DNA from: MVRV01 sp964646755
Lineage (GTDB): Bacteria; Desulfobacterota; Syntrophia; Syntrophales; Smithellaceae
NCBI GenBank assembly: GCA_964646755.1
Contig: CAZYIE010000018.1
Coordinates: 1-61,648 of the forward strand
DNA: 61,648 nucleotides
Reading direction: 5' to 3'
Below the pieces are notes generated by a model. The model was given only the letters and a program-made list of their open reading frames with translations, was not told the origin of the DNA and did no database searches. Positions 44,592-53,219 of this stretch are shown piece by piece (the first letter of the stretch is position 1; the number at the start of each line of letters is the position of its first letter). The translations under genes and the position numbers were made by a program.

Positions 44592-45353
44592 ATGTCTGAA
44601 CTGGAATTCGATTTAAAGGGTAAAATAGCCTTGATCAACGGTGCCAGCCGAGGAATTGGCGAGGCCATTGCCCGAAAGTTGGCAGCACATGGTGCGCATG
44701 TCATCCTGACCAGCCGCAAGCTGGACAACCTCAAACACATTGCTGAAGACATAACAAAAACCGGGGGCAATGCTACCGCTCTGACCTGCCATATCGGAGA
44801 GATGGACCAGATTAATCAATTATTCGACATTATCCAAAAGCAATTCGGCAGGCTGGATATCCTGGTGAACAATGCCGCAATAAACCCCTTCTTTGGAGAT
44901 GTGTTGAGCGCCGATGAGCAGGTCTGGGACAAAACGTTTGCCGTCAATCTGAAGGGACACTTTTTCGTCAGCCAGCAGGCGGCAAAGATGATGAAGGATA
45001 CAGGCGGCGCCATCGTTAATGTAGCCTCGATTAATGCCGTTCGACCGGCGCCTTTTCAGGGAATTTACTCTATCACAAAAGCTGGAATCGTCGCGCTCAC
45101 ATTGTCCTTTGCCAAGGAGCTTGCTCCCTACCACATCCGCGTGAACGCCATCCTGCCGGGACTCACCGACACTAAGTTCGCCGCCGCTCTGACACAAAGC
45201 CCGGAGATAATGAAGCTCGTCCTGCCACAAATCCCGATGGGCAGAATAGCCAAGCCCGAAGAAATGGCCGGTGCCGTTCTCTATCTTGTTTCCGACGCCG
45301 CATCTTATACAACCGGCGCTTGCATTAATATTGACGGCGGCATGCTGGCTTAG
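44592..45353 (+). CDS. Short-chain dehydrogenase/reductase (SDR)
   Basis: 253 residues, classical SDR: NAD(P) motif INGASRGIGEAIA, NNAAINP, and the catalytic YSITKAG with upstream Ser in VASINAV. C-terminal GACINIDGGM. GAGGAGG lies just before the ATG. It is transcribed away from livK from a shared intergenic region. It may oxidise a hydroxyacyl intermediate, but the substrate is not evident. Confidence 0.9.
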   Translation: MSELEFDLKGKIALINGASRGIGEAIARKLAAHGAHVILTSRKLDNLKHIAEDITKTGGNATALTCHIGEMDQINQLFDIIQKQFGRLDILVNNAAINPFFGDVLSADEQVWDKTFAVNLKGHFFVSQQAAKMMKDTGGAIVNVASINAVRPAPFQGIYSITKAGIVALTLSFAKELAPYHIRVNAILPGLTDTKFAAALTQSPEIMKLVLPQIPMGRIAKPEEMAGAVLYLVSDAASYTTGACINIDGGMLA

Positions 45354-45413
45354 TTCTCGCGCTCCGGTTTGCCGTCCGGGATAATTCCATTTCAATCCAT
45401 CTTGCGGCGGCAG

Positions 45414-46292
45414 TTACAACCCCCGCATGCTGTCGGGGCGAATCAAGCGCTCGTCCCGACTGCCTAGTACATGATCCACCGCGGCGATCATTTTTACCCG
45501 GTCTTTCTGAAGCGTGCCGCTGATAGGAAGATAGTTCGAGGCGTGGGCGCCGACAAACTTCAGATTGTCCATAGTGATGTTCTCGAACATCACCTTCATC
45601 TCCTCCAGGGTTTCGAAAGGATCCAGCAGTTCGAAGTCCCCCGATTGCACCTGCCGGTGCATTACTGTTCCCGGCACGGGTGTGTAGGTGAGGGCTGCCA
45701 TATACTGGGGCTTCATCTCATTGCAGATCTTCGCCGTGGCCAGAGCATGCCTGCGGGACGCCTCGCCTTTGCCCGCAATTCCCAGCAAAACCATGACGGA
45801 CAGGTTGATCCCGGCCTCCACCAGGTTTTGCCCCGCCCGGAGCATCTCCTCGTAGCCAACACCCTTCTTGACCTTTCGCAAAAGCTCGTTGTCTCCCGTC
45901 TCGACACCGATATAGGCCTTACCCAATCCAGCAGCACGCAGGGATTTCAGTTCATCCAGGGATTTACTAAGGGTGCTCTGCGGACCGACATAGCTTCCCA
46001 CGTGCCTCAGTGACGGAAATGTTTCCCGTAGCATCTGGAGAATTTCCAGAAGCATCTCCGTATCAATCGCGATAGCGTCGCCGTCGCACAAAAAGACCTT
46101 TTCGCAATCGCCATAGTGGGACTTAGCCATGGCGATATCCTCTTTGATCTCTTCGAAAGTGCGGATGCGGTAACGCTTGTCCTTGTACATCCCGCAAAAG
46201 GTGCATTGGTTATGCGAACAGCCCACAGTGCATTGAAGCAGATAACTGTTGGCCTCGCTAAACGGGCGAAAGATGTTGCCTTCATATCTCAT
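45414..46292 (-). CDS. Radical SAM protein
   Basis: 292 residues. The cluster-binding motif near residue 27 reads CSHNQCTFCGMYKDK, typical of a COG1032-like group that has C-x4-C-x2-C and a following MY(K). GDAIAIDTEMLLEIL and GVETGDNELL fit the SAM barrel. No B12 or TRAM domain. It is co-directional with and five bases after the caspase protein gene. Reaction unknown. Confidence 0.83.
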   Translation of the reverse strand: MRYEGNIFRPFSEANSYLLQCTVGCSHNQCTFCGMYKDKRYRIRTFEEIKEDIAMAKSHYGDCEKVFLCDGDAIAIDTEMLLEILQMLRETFPSLRHVGSYVGPQSTLSKSLDELKSLRAAGLGKAYIGVETGDNELLRKVKKGVGYEEMLRAGQNLVEAGINLSVMVLLGIAGKGEASRRHALATAKICNEMKPQYMAALTYTPVPGTVMHRQVQSGDFELLDPFETLEEMKVMFENITMDNLKFVGAHASNYLPISGTLQKDRVKMIAAVDHVLGSRDERLIRPDSMRGL

Positions 46293-46296
46293 GTAT

Positions 46297-49278
46297 TTAG
46301 TTCACCTTAAACAGAGGACTGTCTTTCCCAAAGTTGATAATAAATGGTGTCTGGGGATGCCCCAATTTGGCGGAGATCTCTGTTGTCTTGTCCTTCGAAT
46401 ATCGCCCCAGTTTCGTCACCGTCACTGTTCCATCTTTTTCTACATCCACCTCACTGCCCCTGGCAATCCCCTGCAGCAAAGTATGGGTATATAAGCCATT
46501 ACCCTGGAAACCATCCAGCGCCGTCTGCACACTGCCGGCCGAAGCAAAAATGTGCAGACCCATTTTCTTGGCCAGCACCGACATCCGGGCATCGTACAAT
46601 CCGCTCACGATGTTGTCGACACCACCGGCATGACAGGTATCAAAGATAAACAGTTGAGACAGTGATTTTATCTTCTTGGAGATTTCAACAATTTCATTGG
46701 AACTGATCAGGCTCGCCGTACTGAAAAGCTTCCCGTTAAAGCTGCTGGTAACTATGAAGTACTGACCTTGCAGCAGCAGGCCATGGGAGGCATCAAAAAA
46801 TATGAACCTGTCTCCATGCTTTATCTTTTTGGACAGGTTGTCTATCGTGGCCAGAATGTTCTGTTTACCGGCCTGTTCATTTACCAGCTTAATAAGATGG
46901 ATGTTTTCCTTTTTGTAGAGAGTGCGAACCTTCTCGGATAGCCGGCCGGAAAAATCTGCCGCATCCTTGGCCGCATACTTGAGATTGATGGAGGCATCAC
47001 GATACCTGTCGATACCGACAGACAGGATGTAAAGATGAGGCTCGTCTTGTTTTACTGATGATACGAACCTGGCTGTTTCCAGAAAACTCTGCACTGTATT
47101 GGGCGCATTAAAGGCGGTCAGGCTGATTTCATTGTCTCCCGCCATGGCTTCCACCTCAATGCACTCCTCAACGATGTTTCCTTTAGGTGCAGCCAGGGGA
47201 GCAAGGGAAGATGTTTTTTCCTTCACAGTCACGGAGCGCATATCCTGATAGACAGCCCTGCTATTCAATGAGGTCAGCTGCATCTTAGCCGTAGTTTCAT
47301 TTTTAACCACTTCGCGATAAAACCCGTCGGACTTGATGAGCTTGCCGTTTTGGAAGATGCGAATTTCACCGATGCCGCCACCGGAACTTTTCACGCGGTA
47401 GCATACTTTGGCCACAGGCAAGTTGGTTGCTTGGGGCAATAAACTGAAACTGACTCTGGGCGGCGGGGTCTTAATCGCTTCGTTAAGAGTAAGAGTAACC
47501 AGGTCTGCAATATTCTCCCCGCGTAGTTTTGCCGTCACAATATCGGGACGGTAAAAGAGATCGTAAAACTGATCAATCCCATACACCTTGGTATTAACAA
47601 GAATATTCAGCTCTTGGTGTCCTTTGGGTGACGAATTGTAATAACCATCTGCGGTGACAATTATCCACTCTCCATCTTTTAAGCCAACAAACTTGATCAA
47701 CTCCTCGCCAGTATTGGAGTTCCATAATCTCATGGTGCCATCTGCCCCGCCGGATATAATAATATGCGGTTTGCTGGAAAAAGCGATGGCCCTTACTTCT
47801 CCGGTATGCCCGGTAAATGTCCGCAGCAATTGCCCGGTGGGAACATCCCATATTTTCACCAGATTGTCGCGGGCTGCCGACAGTATGCGCCGGCCATCGG
47901 GGGAAAACGCCAGCGAGTTAATTCTCCCTGTGTGACCGGAGAAAGTTTTTATGTTTTGACCGCTGGCAACATCCCACAGCTTGATAGCGCTACTCCAGTT
48001 TCCGGAAAGCAGATATTTACCGTCTGGTGAAAAGACAACAGTGCTGATGCGATTCTTCCAGGCTTCGATATTCCAAGCCATTTTATCGCCCATTCTCACA
48101 ATAACGGCAGGAGGAACATCAGCCTGGGTAGGTGCAGCAACCGCAGCAGGCGCTGCACCGCCTCTTCCTCTTCCGCCGGCGGATCGCACATTATCTCTTA
48201 CGGCTTTATATTCAGAGGCCTGTTTGTTTTCTTTAAAAGAACCAACTTCAGCGGCGGTAACAACATCCCAAAGCCTGAGAGTGCCATCCCAACTTCCGGA
48301 AACAACATATTTGCCATCCGGCGAGAAACCAACGGAGTTCACCCACGCTGTATGCCCAGTAAAGGTTCGTATTTCCTGCCCGGAGGCCATATCCCAAAGT
48401 CTGATAATTTTATCACTGCCCGAGGTCAGCACAAAGCGACCATCGGGGGAAAATGCTACTGACTCTATAAGGTCATCCTTAGTCTGTCCGATGAATGACA
48501 TTATTGCTTTTCCTGTTTCGACATCCCAGAGTACGGCTTTATGGTTGGCGCAGCCGGTGAGAATAAATCTGTCATCCGGCGAAAATACGACTGAGTAAAT
48601 AACATCTGTAACTCCGGCAAATGTTCTGATTTCCCTACCTGTTGCTGCATCCCAAAGTTTCAGCGATGTCCCTCCACCGGAAATAATCAACTTGCCGTCA
48701 CGGGAATGATTCAGGGATTCAATTTCATGATGCCCCGGCGGAGCAAATATTTTAGCTGTCATATCCAAGCCCGTTGGTTGGGGCATTTCATGAAGAGCCT
48801 CCGGTGCCTGTTCCTGCCTGCCTGCGTCCGGCGATTGCCCCATCCTTCCCACAATAGTCATTATGGTTGGAGACATGCGAAATACGGATAAAACTATTCT
48901 ATCGCCCGGGCTTGATCCGGCAATGGCCCTTTCAAGTTCATTGACGTTTTTAACTTTCTGGTAATTGAACCCCAGAACGACGTCATTGGGTTTTATCCCC
49001 ATTTGCTCTGCGGGTCCCCCTTTTGTCACTGAGGTAACCAAAACACCTTCATCTGTACCCGTTAACCGGGAAAGAAATCGTTTGATAGCACCTTCCAAAG
49101 GCTTTAACTGTGTACCCATCCACGCCTGCTCACCGGCAAACGCCTTAACTGGAACAGCGGCGGATGTAAACAAAAAACAGATTATCAAGGCGCCAATAGA
49201 TAATAAAGAAATTAAAGACAAAAATGGATTTATTAACCCGCATTTATAGACCTTCCTTTTGTTATTTAAAGTCATCAT
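46297..49278 (-). CDS. PDZ-WD40-caspase-like protein
   Basis: 993 residues from the ATG at 49278 (GGAGG upstream). In order: one N-terminal membrane anchor or signal (about 20-45), a PDZ domain (about 55-135: VLVTSVTKGGPAEQMGIKPN), a seven-blade WD40 propeller (LKLWD to MRLWN) interrupted by a Gly/Ala/Pro-rich insert, a linker with DGEWIIVTADGYY, and a C-terminal caspase-fold peptidase with His832 (FFDASHG) and Cys882 (FDTCHAGG), both catalytic. Bacterial caspase-like proteins act in regulated proteolysis or cell death. The anchor and PDZ suggest envelope-stress sensing. Target unknown. Confidence 0.85.
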   Translation of the reverse strand: MMTLNNKRKVYKCGLINPFLSLISLLSIGALIICFLFTSAAVPVKAFAGEQAWMGTQLKPLEGAIKRFLSRLTGTDEGVLVTSVTKGGPAEQMGIKPNDVVLGFNYQKVKNVNELERAIAGSSPGDRIVLSVFRMSPTIMTIVGRMGQSPDAGRQEQAPEALHEMPQPTGLDMTAKIFAPPGHHEIESLNHSRDGKLIISGGGTSLKLWDAATGREIRTFAGVTDVIYSVVFSPDDRFILTGCANHKAVLWDVETGKAIMSFIGQTKDDLIESVAFSPDGRFVLTSGSDKIIRLWDMASGQEIRTFTGHTAWVNSVGFSPDGKYVVSGSWDGTLRLWDVVTAAEVGSFKENKQASEYKAVRDNVRSAGGRGRGGAAPAAVAAPTQADVPPAVIVRMGDKMAWNIEAWKNRISTVVFSPDGKYLLSGNWSSAIKLWDVASGQNIKTFSGHTGRINSLAFSPDGRRILSAARDNLVKIWDVPTGQLLRTFTGHTGEVRAIAFSSKPHIIISGGADGTMRLWNSNTGEELIKFVGLKDGEWIIVTADGYYNSSPKGHQELNILVNTKVYGIDQFYDLFYRPDIVTAKLRGENIADLVTLTLNEAIKTPPPRVSFSLLPQATNLPVAKVCYRVKSSGGGIGEIRIFQNGKLIKSDGFYREVVKNETTAKMQLTSLNSRAVYQDMRSVTVKEKTSSLAPLAAPKGNIVEECIEVEAMAGDNEISLTAFNAPNTVQSFLETARFVSSVKQDEPHLYILSVGIDRYRDASINLKYAAKDAADFSGRLSEKVRTLYKKENIHLIKLVNEQAGKQNILATIDNLSKKIKHGDRFIFFDASHGLLLQGQYFIVTSSFNGKLFSTASLISSNEIVEISKKIKSLSQLFIFDTCHAGGVDNIVSGLYDARMSVLAKKMGLHIFASAGSVQTALDGFQGNGLYTHTLLQGIARGSEVDVEKDGTVTVTKLGRYSKDKTTEISAKLGHPQTPFIINFGKDSPLFKVN

Positions 49279-49313
49279 ATCTGGACCTCCTGAATATTTG
49301 AGTCGAAAACGTG

Positions 49314-49592
49314 TTACGAATAGCATAAATACCGGGAAAACAATATTAATGATTGTGATTGGAAATGCTGCTTTTCATAAATATCGTAATGGGTTTTCAG
49401 CATATCCGGAATCGGCAAATCATAGGGGCATTTTTCCAAACACTCGCCGCATCTGTCGCATTTGAGCACGCTTTCCATGGGCAGACGGGGAAATTTGACG
49501 GCGACTTCCCGTGACATTCGTAAGGAGATAACCCGGTAGCCCATGGCCGGTGTGATCAGTACACCAATCAATACCGATTGAGAATTTTTCAT
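49314..49592 (-). pseudogene. Remnant of a 4Fe-4S aldo/keto reductase-like protein C-terminus
   Basis: A 92-codon frame overlaps the SRAP stop (ATGA). Its middle, KCDRCGECLEKCPYDLPIPDML, matches the C-terminal [4Fe-4S] ligands and tail of ferredoxin-type aldo/keto reductases. The catalytic barrel (about 300 residues) is absent and the flanks look random. A decayed end of such a gene is the best reading; an independent small Fe-S protein is possible. Confidence 0.45.
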
Positions 49593-50227
49593 TTATTTTC
49601 AGCAAATTCTGGTCCCATTCCAGCTTTGTAGTCCATCTTCTCCGCTGGGTACGGCTTAAGAACTGCACTCAAAGCCGTGCTATCCGGCATCCGATCGCTA
49701 AGCCATATGTTCTCCTGCTCCTGCGGAATAATTACCGGCATTCGTTCATGAATGGGCTTAATCAACTTATTGGCCACGGTTGTGATGATTGAGCAGGTAT
49801 TGATCTGCATATTTTCGGGAGATATCCATGATTCATATAGGCCAGCCAGGCCAAACGATTCACCCGACTTAAGATAGAAATACCAGGGAACTTTCTTCTT
49901 GCCATCTTGCTTCCATTCATAAAAACCATCGGCAACAATCAGGCATCTTCTCTTCTCCAATGCATTCCGGAAACTCGGCTTTTCACCAATGGTTTCAGCA
50001 CGGGCATTGATCAGCTTTTGTCCGATGGCAGGATCTTTAGCCCAGAATGGAATCAATCCCCAGAGAAAATACTCGAGAATATTGTGACCGTCTCGATGAA
50101 TAACGGCGGGTATGTATTGCCCCGGGCTGATATTCCAGTTTGGTTTGAAGTCGGATGAAGTCTTACCGACATCAAAATGTTCGGCGATTTTTGTTAAATC
50201 AGCGACTAAAGCAAACCTGCCACACAT
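49589..50227 (-). CDS. SRAP-family protein (HMCES/YedK), abasic-site DNA-protein crosslinker
   Basis: 212 residues from the ATG at 50227, which gives the essential MCGRF start (catalytic Cys2). The upstream site is GAGAGG. Other active-site elements: INARAETIGEKPSFRNAL (Asn), DGFYEWK (Glu) and HERMPVII (His). It shields abasic sites in single-stranded DNA by covalent linkage. It is divergent to a LexA/UmuD-like gene with an SOS box between, which suggests damage induction. Confidence 0.92.
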   Translation of the reverse strand: MCGRFALVADLTKIAEHFDVGKTSSDFKPNWNISPGQYIPAVIHRDGHNILEYFLWGLIPFWAKDPAIGQKLINARAETIGEKPSFRNALEKRRCLIVADGFYEWKQDGKKKVPWYFYLKSGESFGLAGLYESWISPENMQINTCSIITTVANKLIKPIHERMPVIIPQEQENIWLSDRMPDSTALSAVLKPYPAEKMDYKAGMGPEFAENK

Positions 50228-50296
50228 GTTAACCCTCTCCAAGTTATTGAAAGCACTATAACAGATGTCAGAATATTTAAATAATTAAAAATATTC

Positions 50297-50326
50297 TTGA
50301 CAATAGAACATGTGTTCTATTATAGT
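50297..50326 (+). promoter_or_regulatory. SOS-type promoter with GAAC-N4-GTTC LexA box
   Basis: TTGACA (50297-50302) and TATAGT (50321-50326) with an 18-bp spacer that is almost filled by a 20-bp inverted repeat (50302-50321; core TAGAACATGTGTTCTA). GAAC-N4-GTTC is the DinR/LexA box of Gram-positive type, placed to block RNA polymerase. Confidence 0.75.
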
Positions 50327-50333
50327 ACAAATC

Positions 50334-50921
50334 ATGGAAACGAAACGTACCATAAAATCAGTGGCGCAGAAGATAGCGGATTTCAGTCGCGAACGCCGAC
50401 GCATGCCAACCTATGAAGAGATGCTTACAATACTCGCCGTCCGGTCCAAGAGCGTTGTCCATTTCTGGATGAACAAACTCTTAAAGGAAGGGATTCTGGA
50501 GAAGGATAAGTCCGGACACCTGACGTTCATAAATTCGCTTATCGGTGTCCCTTTAGCCGGGGGTGTATCAGCCGGCTTTCCTTCACCCGCCGAAGAAGAA
50601 TTGCGCGATGTCATCTCCTTTGACGACTACCTCATCACAAAGCAGGCTGATTCCTTTCTGCTTAAGGTTGACGGAGATTCCATGATCGGCGCAGGGATAA
50701 TGCCGCATGATCTGGTGCTGGTCGAACGCGGCAGGGAAGCGAAAACGGGAGATATTGTCATTGCCGAGGTGGACGGCGCCTGGACAATGAAATATTTGCA
50801 TAAGAAGGGCAAAGAGGTTTACCTGGAAGCGGCCAACCCGAAATACCCGAGAATTACACCCGTGTCTGAAATGCGTCTTGGCGGCGTGGTCACGGCAGTC
50901 GTCAGGAAATATCATACGTGA
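50334..50921 (+). CDS. LexA/UmuD-like self-cleaving regulator (peptidase S24)
   Basis: 195 residues from the ATG at 50334, eight bases after the -10 box, so transcript and start are nearly leaderless; the longer frame includes the promoter. N-terminal winged helix (about 1-65), then cleavage site Ala80-Gly81 in GVSAGFPSPAEE, catalytic Ser116 (DGDSM) and Lys153 (WTMKY). The linker AGFPSP is like UmuD. Probably an autoregulated SOS repressor. Confidence 0.87.
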   Translation: METKRTIKSVAQKIADFSRERRRMPTYEEMLTILAVRSKSVVHFWMNKLLKEGILEKDKSGHLTFINSLIGVPLAGGVSAGFPSPAEEELRDVISFDDYLITKQADSFLLKVDGDSMIGAGIMPHDLVLVERGREAKTGDIVIAEVDGAWTMKYLHKKGKEVYLEAANPKYPRITPVSEMRLGGVVTAVVRKYHT

Positions 50922-50967
50922 CGCAGAGACCTGAAACAAGAGATGTAAACAGCAAAGGAGAACTGAA

Positions 50968-51201
50968 ATGCAAGCAGACATTACCTTTTCCGAAAATACT
51001 CTGGGAACAAAAGCAGCAAACCTTCCGAAGCTATTCCGGGCCACAAAACCGATTCAGGGACTACAGCAGTTCATCGATGAGGGATACTGGGATGAGCGTC
51101 TTTTGCGATACGAAAAATACATAAACCGATTTTCCTGGACGGTTATTATTGCAGCGGTTATTTATTTAACCCCCGTCTGCATATCCATTTTCATCCGTTA
51201 A
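50968..51201 (+). CDS. Small protein with C-terminal membrane helix
   Basis: 77 residues; AAAGGAG upstream, ATG at 50968. Residues 1-53 are polar, and 57-77 form one hydrophobic helix (FSWTVIIAAVIYLTPVCISI), a tail anchor. It lies 46 bases after the LexA/UmuD-like gene and may share its SOS promoter. No family recognised. Small SOS-induced membrane proteins that inhibit division are known elsewhere; that is speculation here. Confidence 0.6.
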   Translation: MQADITFSENTLGTKAANLPKLFRATKPIQGLQQFIDEGYWDERLLRYEKYINRFSWTVIIAAVIYLTPVCISIFIR

Positions 51202-51382
51202 GTTCCGGATGGCCACTTGAAAATCCCCCACCCAGCGGCTGTTTTTTAAAGATGGTCAACATGTTTTCAAAAGCGCCTTCACAAAAGATTGACAGAACTT
51301 TACAGACTCCGATTTTACATAAACACATGGGGTCTCTTCTTGGCTCATGTTAGTAGTTTCTCGACTGCTGTTATCCTTTGCT

Positions 51383-51780
51383 TTAGCTTTTTGTCCCCGG
51401 CCATCGCACTTGTCGCATTTCTTTTATGATCGTCTTATCAAAATACTTCTGCTTTATCTCATCTATAAAATCATTTGCGCCCAACAACGGCAACTTCTTT
51501 TTTTCATGCAAGGCTCTTAGTTTTTCCGGTTCTTTCTGTTTGATAAAATCAATATAGGCTTGCCGTCTTTTGCTTTTATTCACTTCCAGCAGATAACTGT
51601 CACCATCAATGACTATGCTCTTATAGCGCCCTCGAAATAACTGTCCGTCGCTTTTATATGTTCTGTTGAAATATTGTGTGTAAAGGCCATCGTTATGGAG
51701 CATGCAACTTGATATATTGGCCTCCGGTGTTTGAACAAGAAGATGATAATGATTTGACCTCTTGAGTTTAAAAAACCACC
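51383..51780 (-). pseudogene. Truncated IS200-like (Y1/REP-associated) transposase remnant
   Basis: The frame shows RSNHYHLLVQTPEANISSCM and then LYTQYFNRTYKSDGQLFRGRYKSIVI, characteristic of Y1 transposases. The first about 80 residues, including the start, are missing; the frame runs into the end of gltX. The NPVRAG-like segment after SYLLEV is also deleted. Not functional. Confidence 0.75.
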
Positions 51781-53219
51781 TTATTGAAAAAAGGGTTCAA
51801 TCTTTTCAAAGTTGTTTGCTTACCCAGTATCGCAAACACTCGGTCTAGTTCCGGGCCATGAACACGTCCGGTTAGGGCGGCTCGAATGGGCATAAACAAA
51901 TCTTTACCTTTTGCACCGGTTTTTTCTTTAACATGTTTTATGACTGTGGGGTAAATTTCCTGCACGGCATCATTGCTGTTTTTCAGATATTCAGCAAAGG
52001 TCTTTAAAACAAGGATGGCGCTTTCCTTTTCCAGTATTTGTCTGGCCTCGGCGGTGATTTCATATTTATCATCGAAGAACAAACTGATATGGCTGTCGAT
52101 GGCGGAAAGCGTCGTCAAATCGCTCTTAATCAAATCAACAACCCCATTGAGCCATACCGGATCGAGAGTATCAGTTTTATAACCCGCCTGCTCTAAAAAA
52201 GGCTGCAGCCGCGAAACTAAATTTTCCGTCGGACAATTCCTGATATAAATGGCGTTGAGCCAGTGCAGTTTCTCTTCATCAAATATTGCGCCGCTTTTTG
52301 ATGCGCGATCTAATGAAAAAGCGGTAATCATTTCCTCGCGGGATAATACTTCGCGTCCTTCGGTAAAAGAGCTTCCCAGCAACCCCAGGTAATTCATCAG
52401 CGCTTCAGGCAAAATACCCTGCTTGCGGAATTCGCCGACAGACACCGAACCATGGCGTTTGCTTAACTTGGCACGATCACGACCGAGAATCAGGCAATGA
52501 TGGGCAAAGATCGGCGGTGTAAAGCCAAAAGCATTGTAAAGCATGATCTGCAATGCGGTATTGGACAAATGATCTTCGCCGCGGATGACATGGGTGATGC
52601 CCATTAAATGATCATCAATGACTACTGCAAAATTGTAAGCGGGCATGCCGTTGGAACGGACAATGATAAAATCGCCAATGGCCGTACCTTCAAATTTCAT
52701 CGCTCCGCGTATTAAATCTTCAAACTGAAATGTTTCATCGGGAACTTTAAAACGGAATGACGGCTTTCTACCGGAGGCTTCTTTTTGCTTTCTTTGATCC
52801 GCTGTCAGATGACGGCATTTGCCCATATAACGGGGCATACGCTTGCTCAAAATCAAAGACTGCCTCTCTTCTTCGAGCTCTTCTTCCGTGCAATAGCAGG
52901 GATAAACAAGATTGGCTGCCTCCAAACGCTGCAGATGGCGGGCGTAGATATCGAGCCGCTCACTTTGTTTATAAGGGCCGCAAGCTCCCTCTTTCTGCGG
53001 TCCTTCATCCCAATCCAGGCCCAGCCATGTTAAGTCATTTAGCAAATTTACCTGGTAAGAAAGTGCGCTGCGAGTTTCATCAGTATCCTCAATACGCAGG
53101 ATAAAATCGCCGCCCTGATGGCGGGCAAACATCCAATTAAACAGGGCTGTGCGCGCATTGCCTACATGCAATTCTCCCGTGGGGGATGGCGCAAATCTTA
53201 CTCTGGGCTTATCAGCCAT
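51768..53219 (-). CDS. gltX: Glutamyl-tRNA synthetase
   Basis: 483 residues, class I. HIGH-type motif in APSPTGELHVGNARTALF, KLSKRHG as the KMSKS motif. ALGLD-type elements and C-terminal anticodon domain (LKRLNPFF). It charges tRNA-Glu (perhaps also tRNA-Gln). It overlaps the ispDF stop by eight bases. Its last codons overlap the transposase remnant. Confidence 0.95.
   Translation of the reverse strand: MADKPRVRFAPSPTGELHVGNARTALFNWMFARHQGGDFILRIEDTDETRSALSYQVNLLNDLTWLGLDWDEGPQKEGACGPYKQSERLDIYARHLQRLEAANLVYPCYCTEEELEEERQSLILSKRMPRYMGKCRHLTADQRKQKEASGRKPSFRFKVPDETFQFEDLIRGAMKFEGTAIGDFIIVRSNGMPAYNFAVVIDDHLMGITHVIRGEDHLSNTALQIMLYNAFGFTPPIFAHHCLILGRDRAKLSKRHGSVSVGEFRKQGILPEALMNYLGLLGSSFTEGREVLSREEMITAFSLDRASKSGAIFDEEKLHWLNAIYIRNCPTENLVSRLQPFLEQAGYKTDTLDPVWLNGVVDLIKSDLTTLSAIDSHISLFFDDKYEITAEARQILEKESAILVLKTFAEYLKNSNDAVQEIYPTVIKHVKEKTGAKGKDLFMPIRAALTGRVHGPELDRVFAILGKQTTLKRLNPFFNKVVF

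Noticed and set aside
51202..51382. Possible insertion-sequence debris after the small membrane protein gene
   Set aside because: Some G/C-rich stretches look like intergenic IS sequence, but no ends, repeats or frame could be defined.
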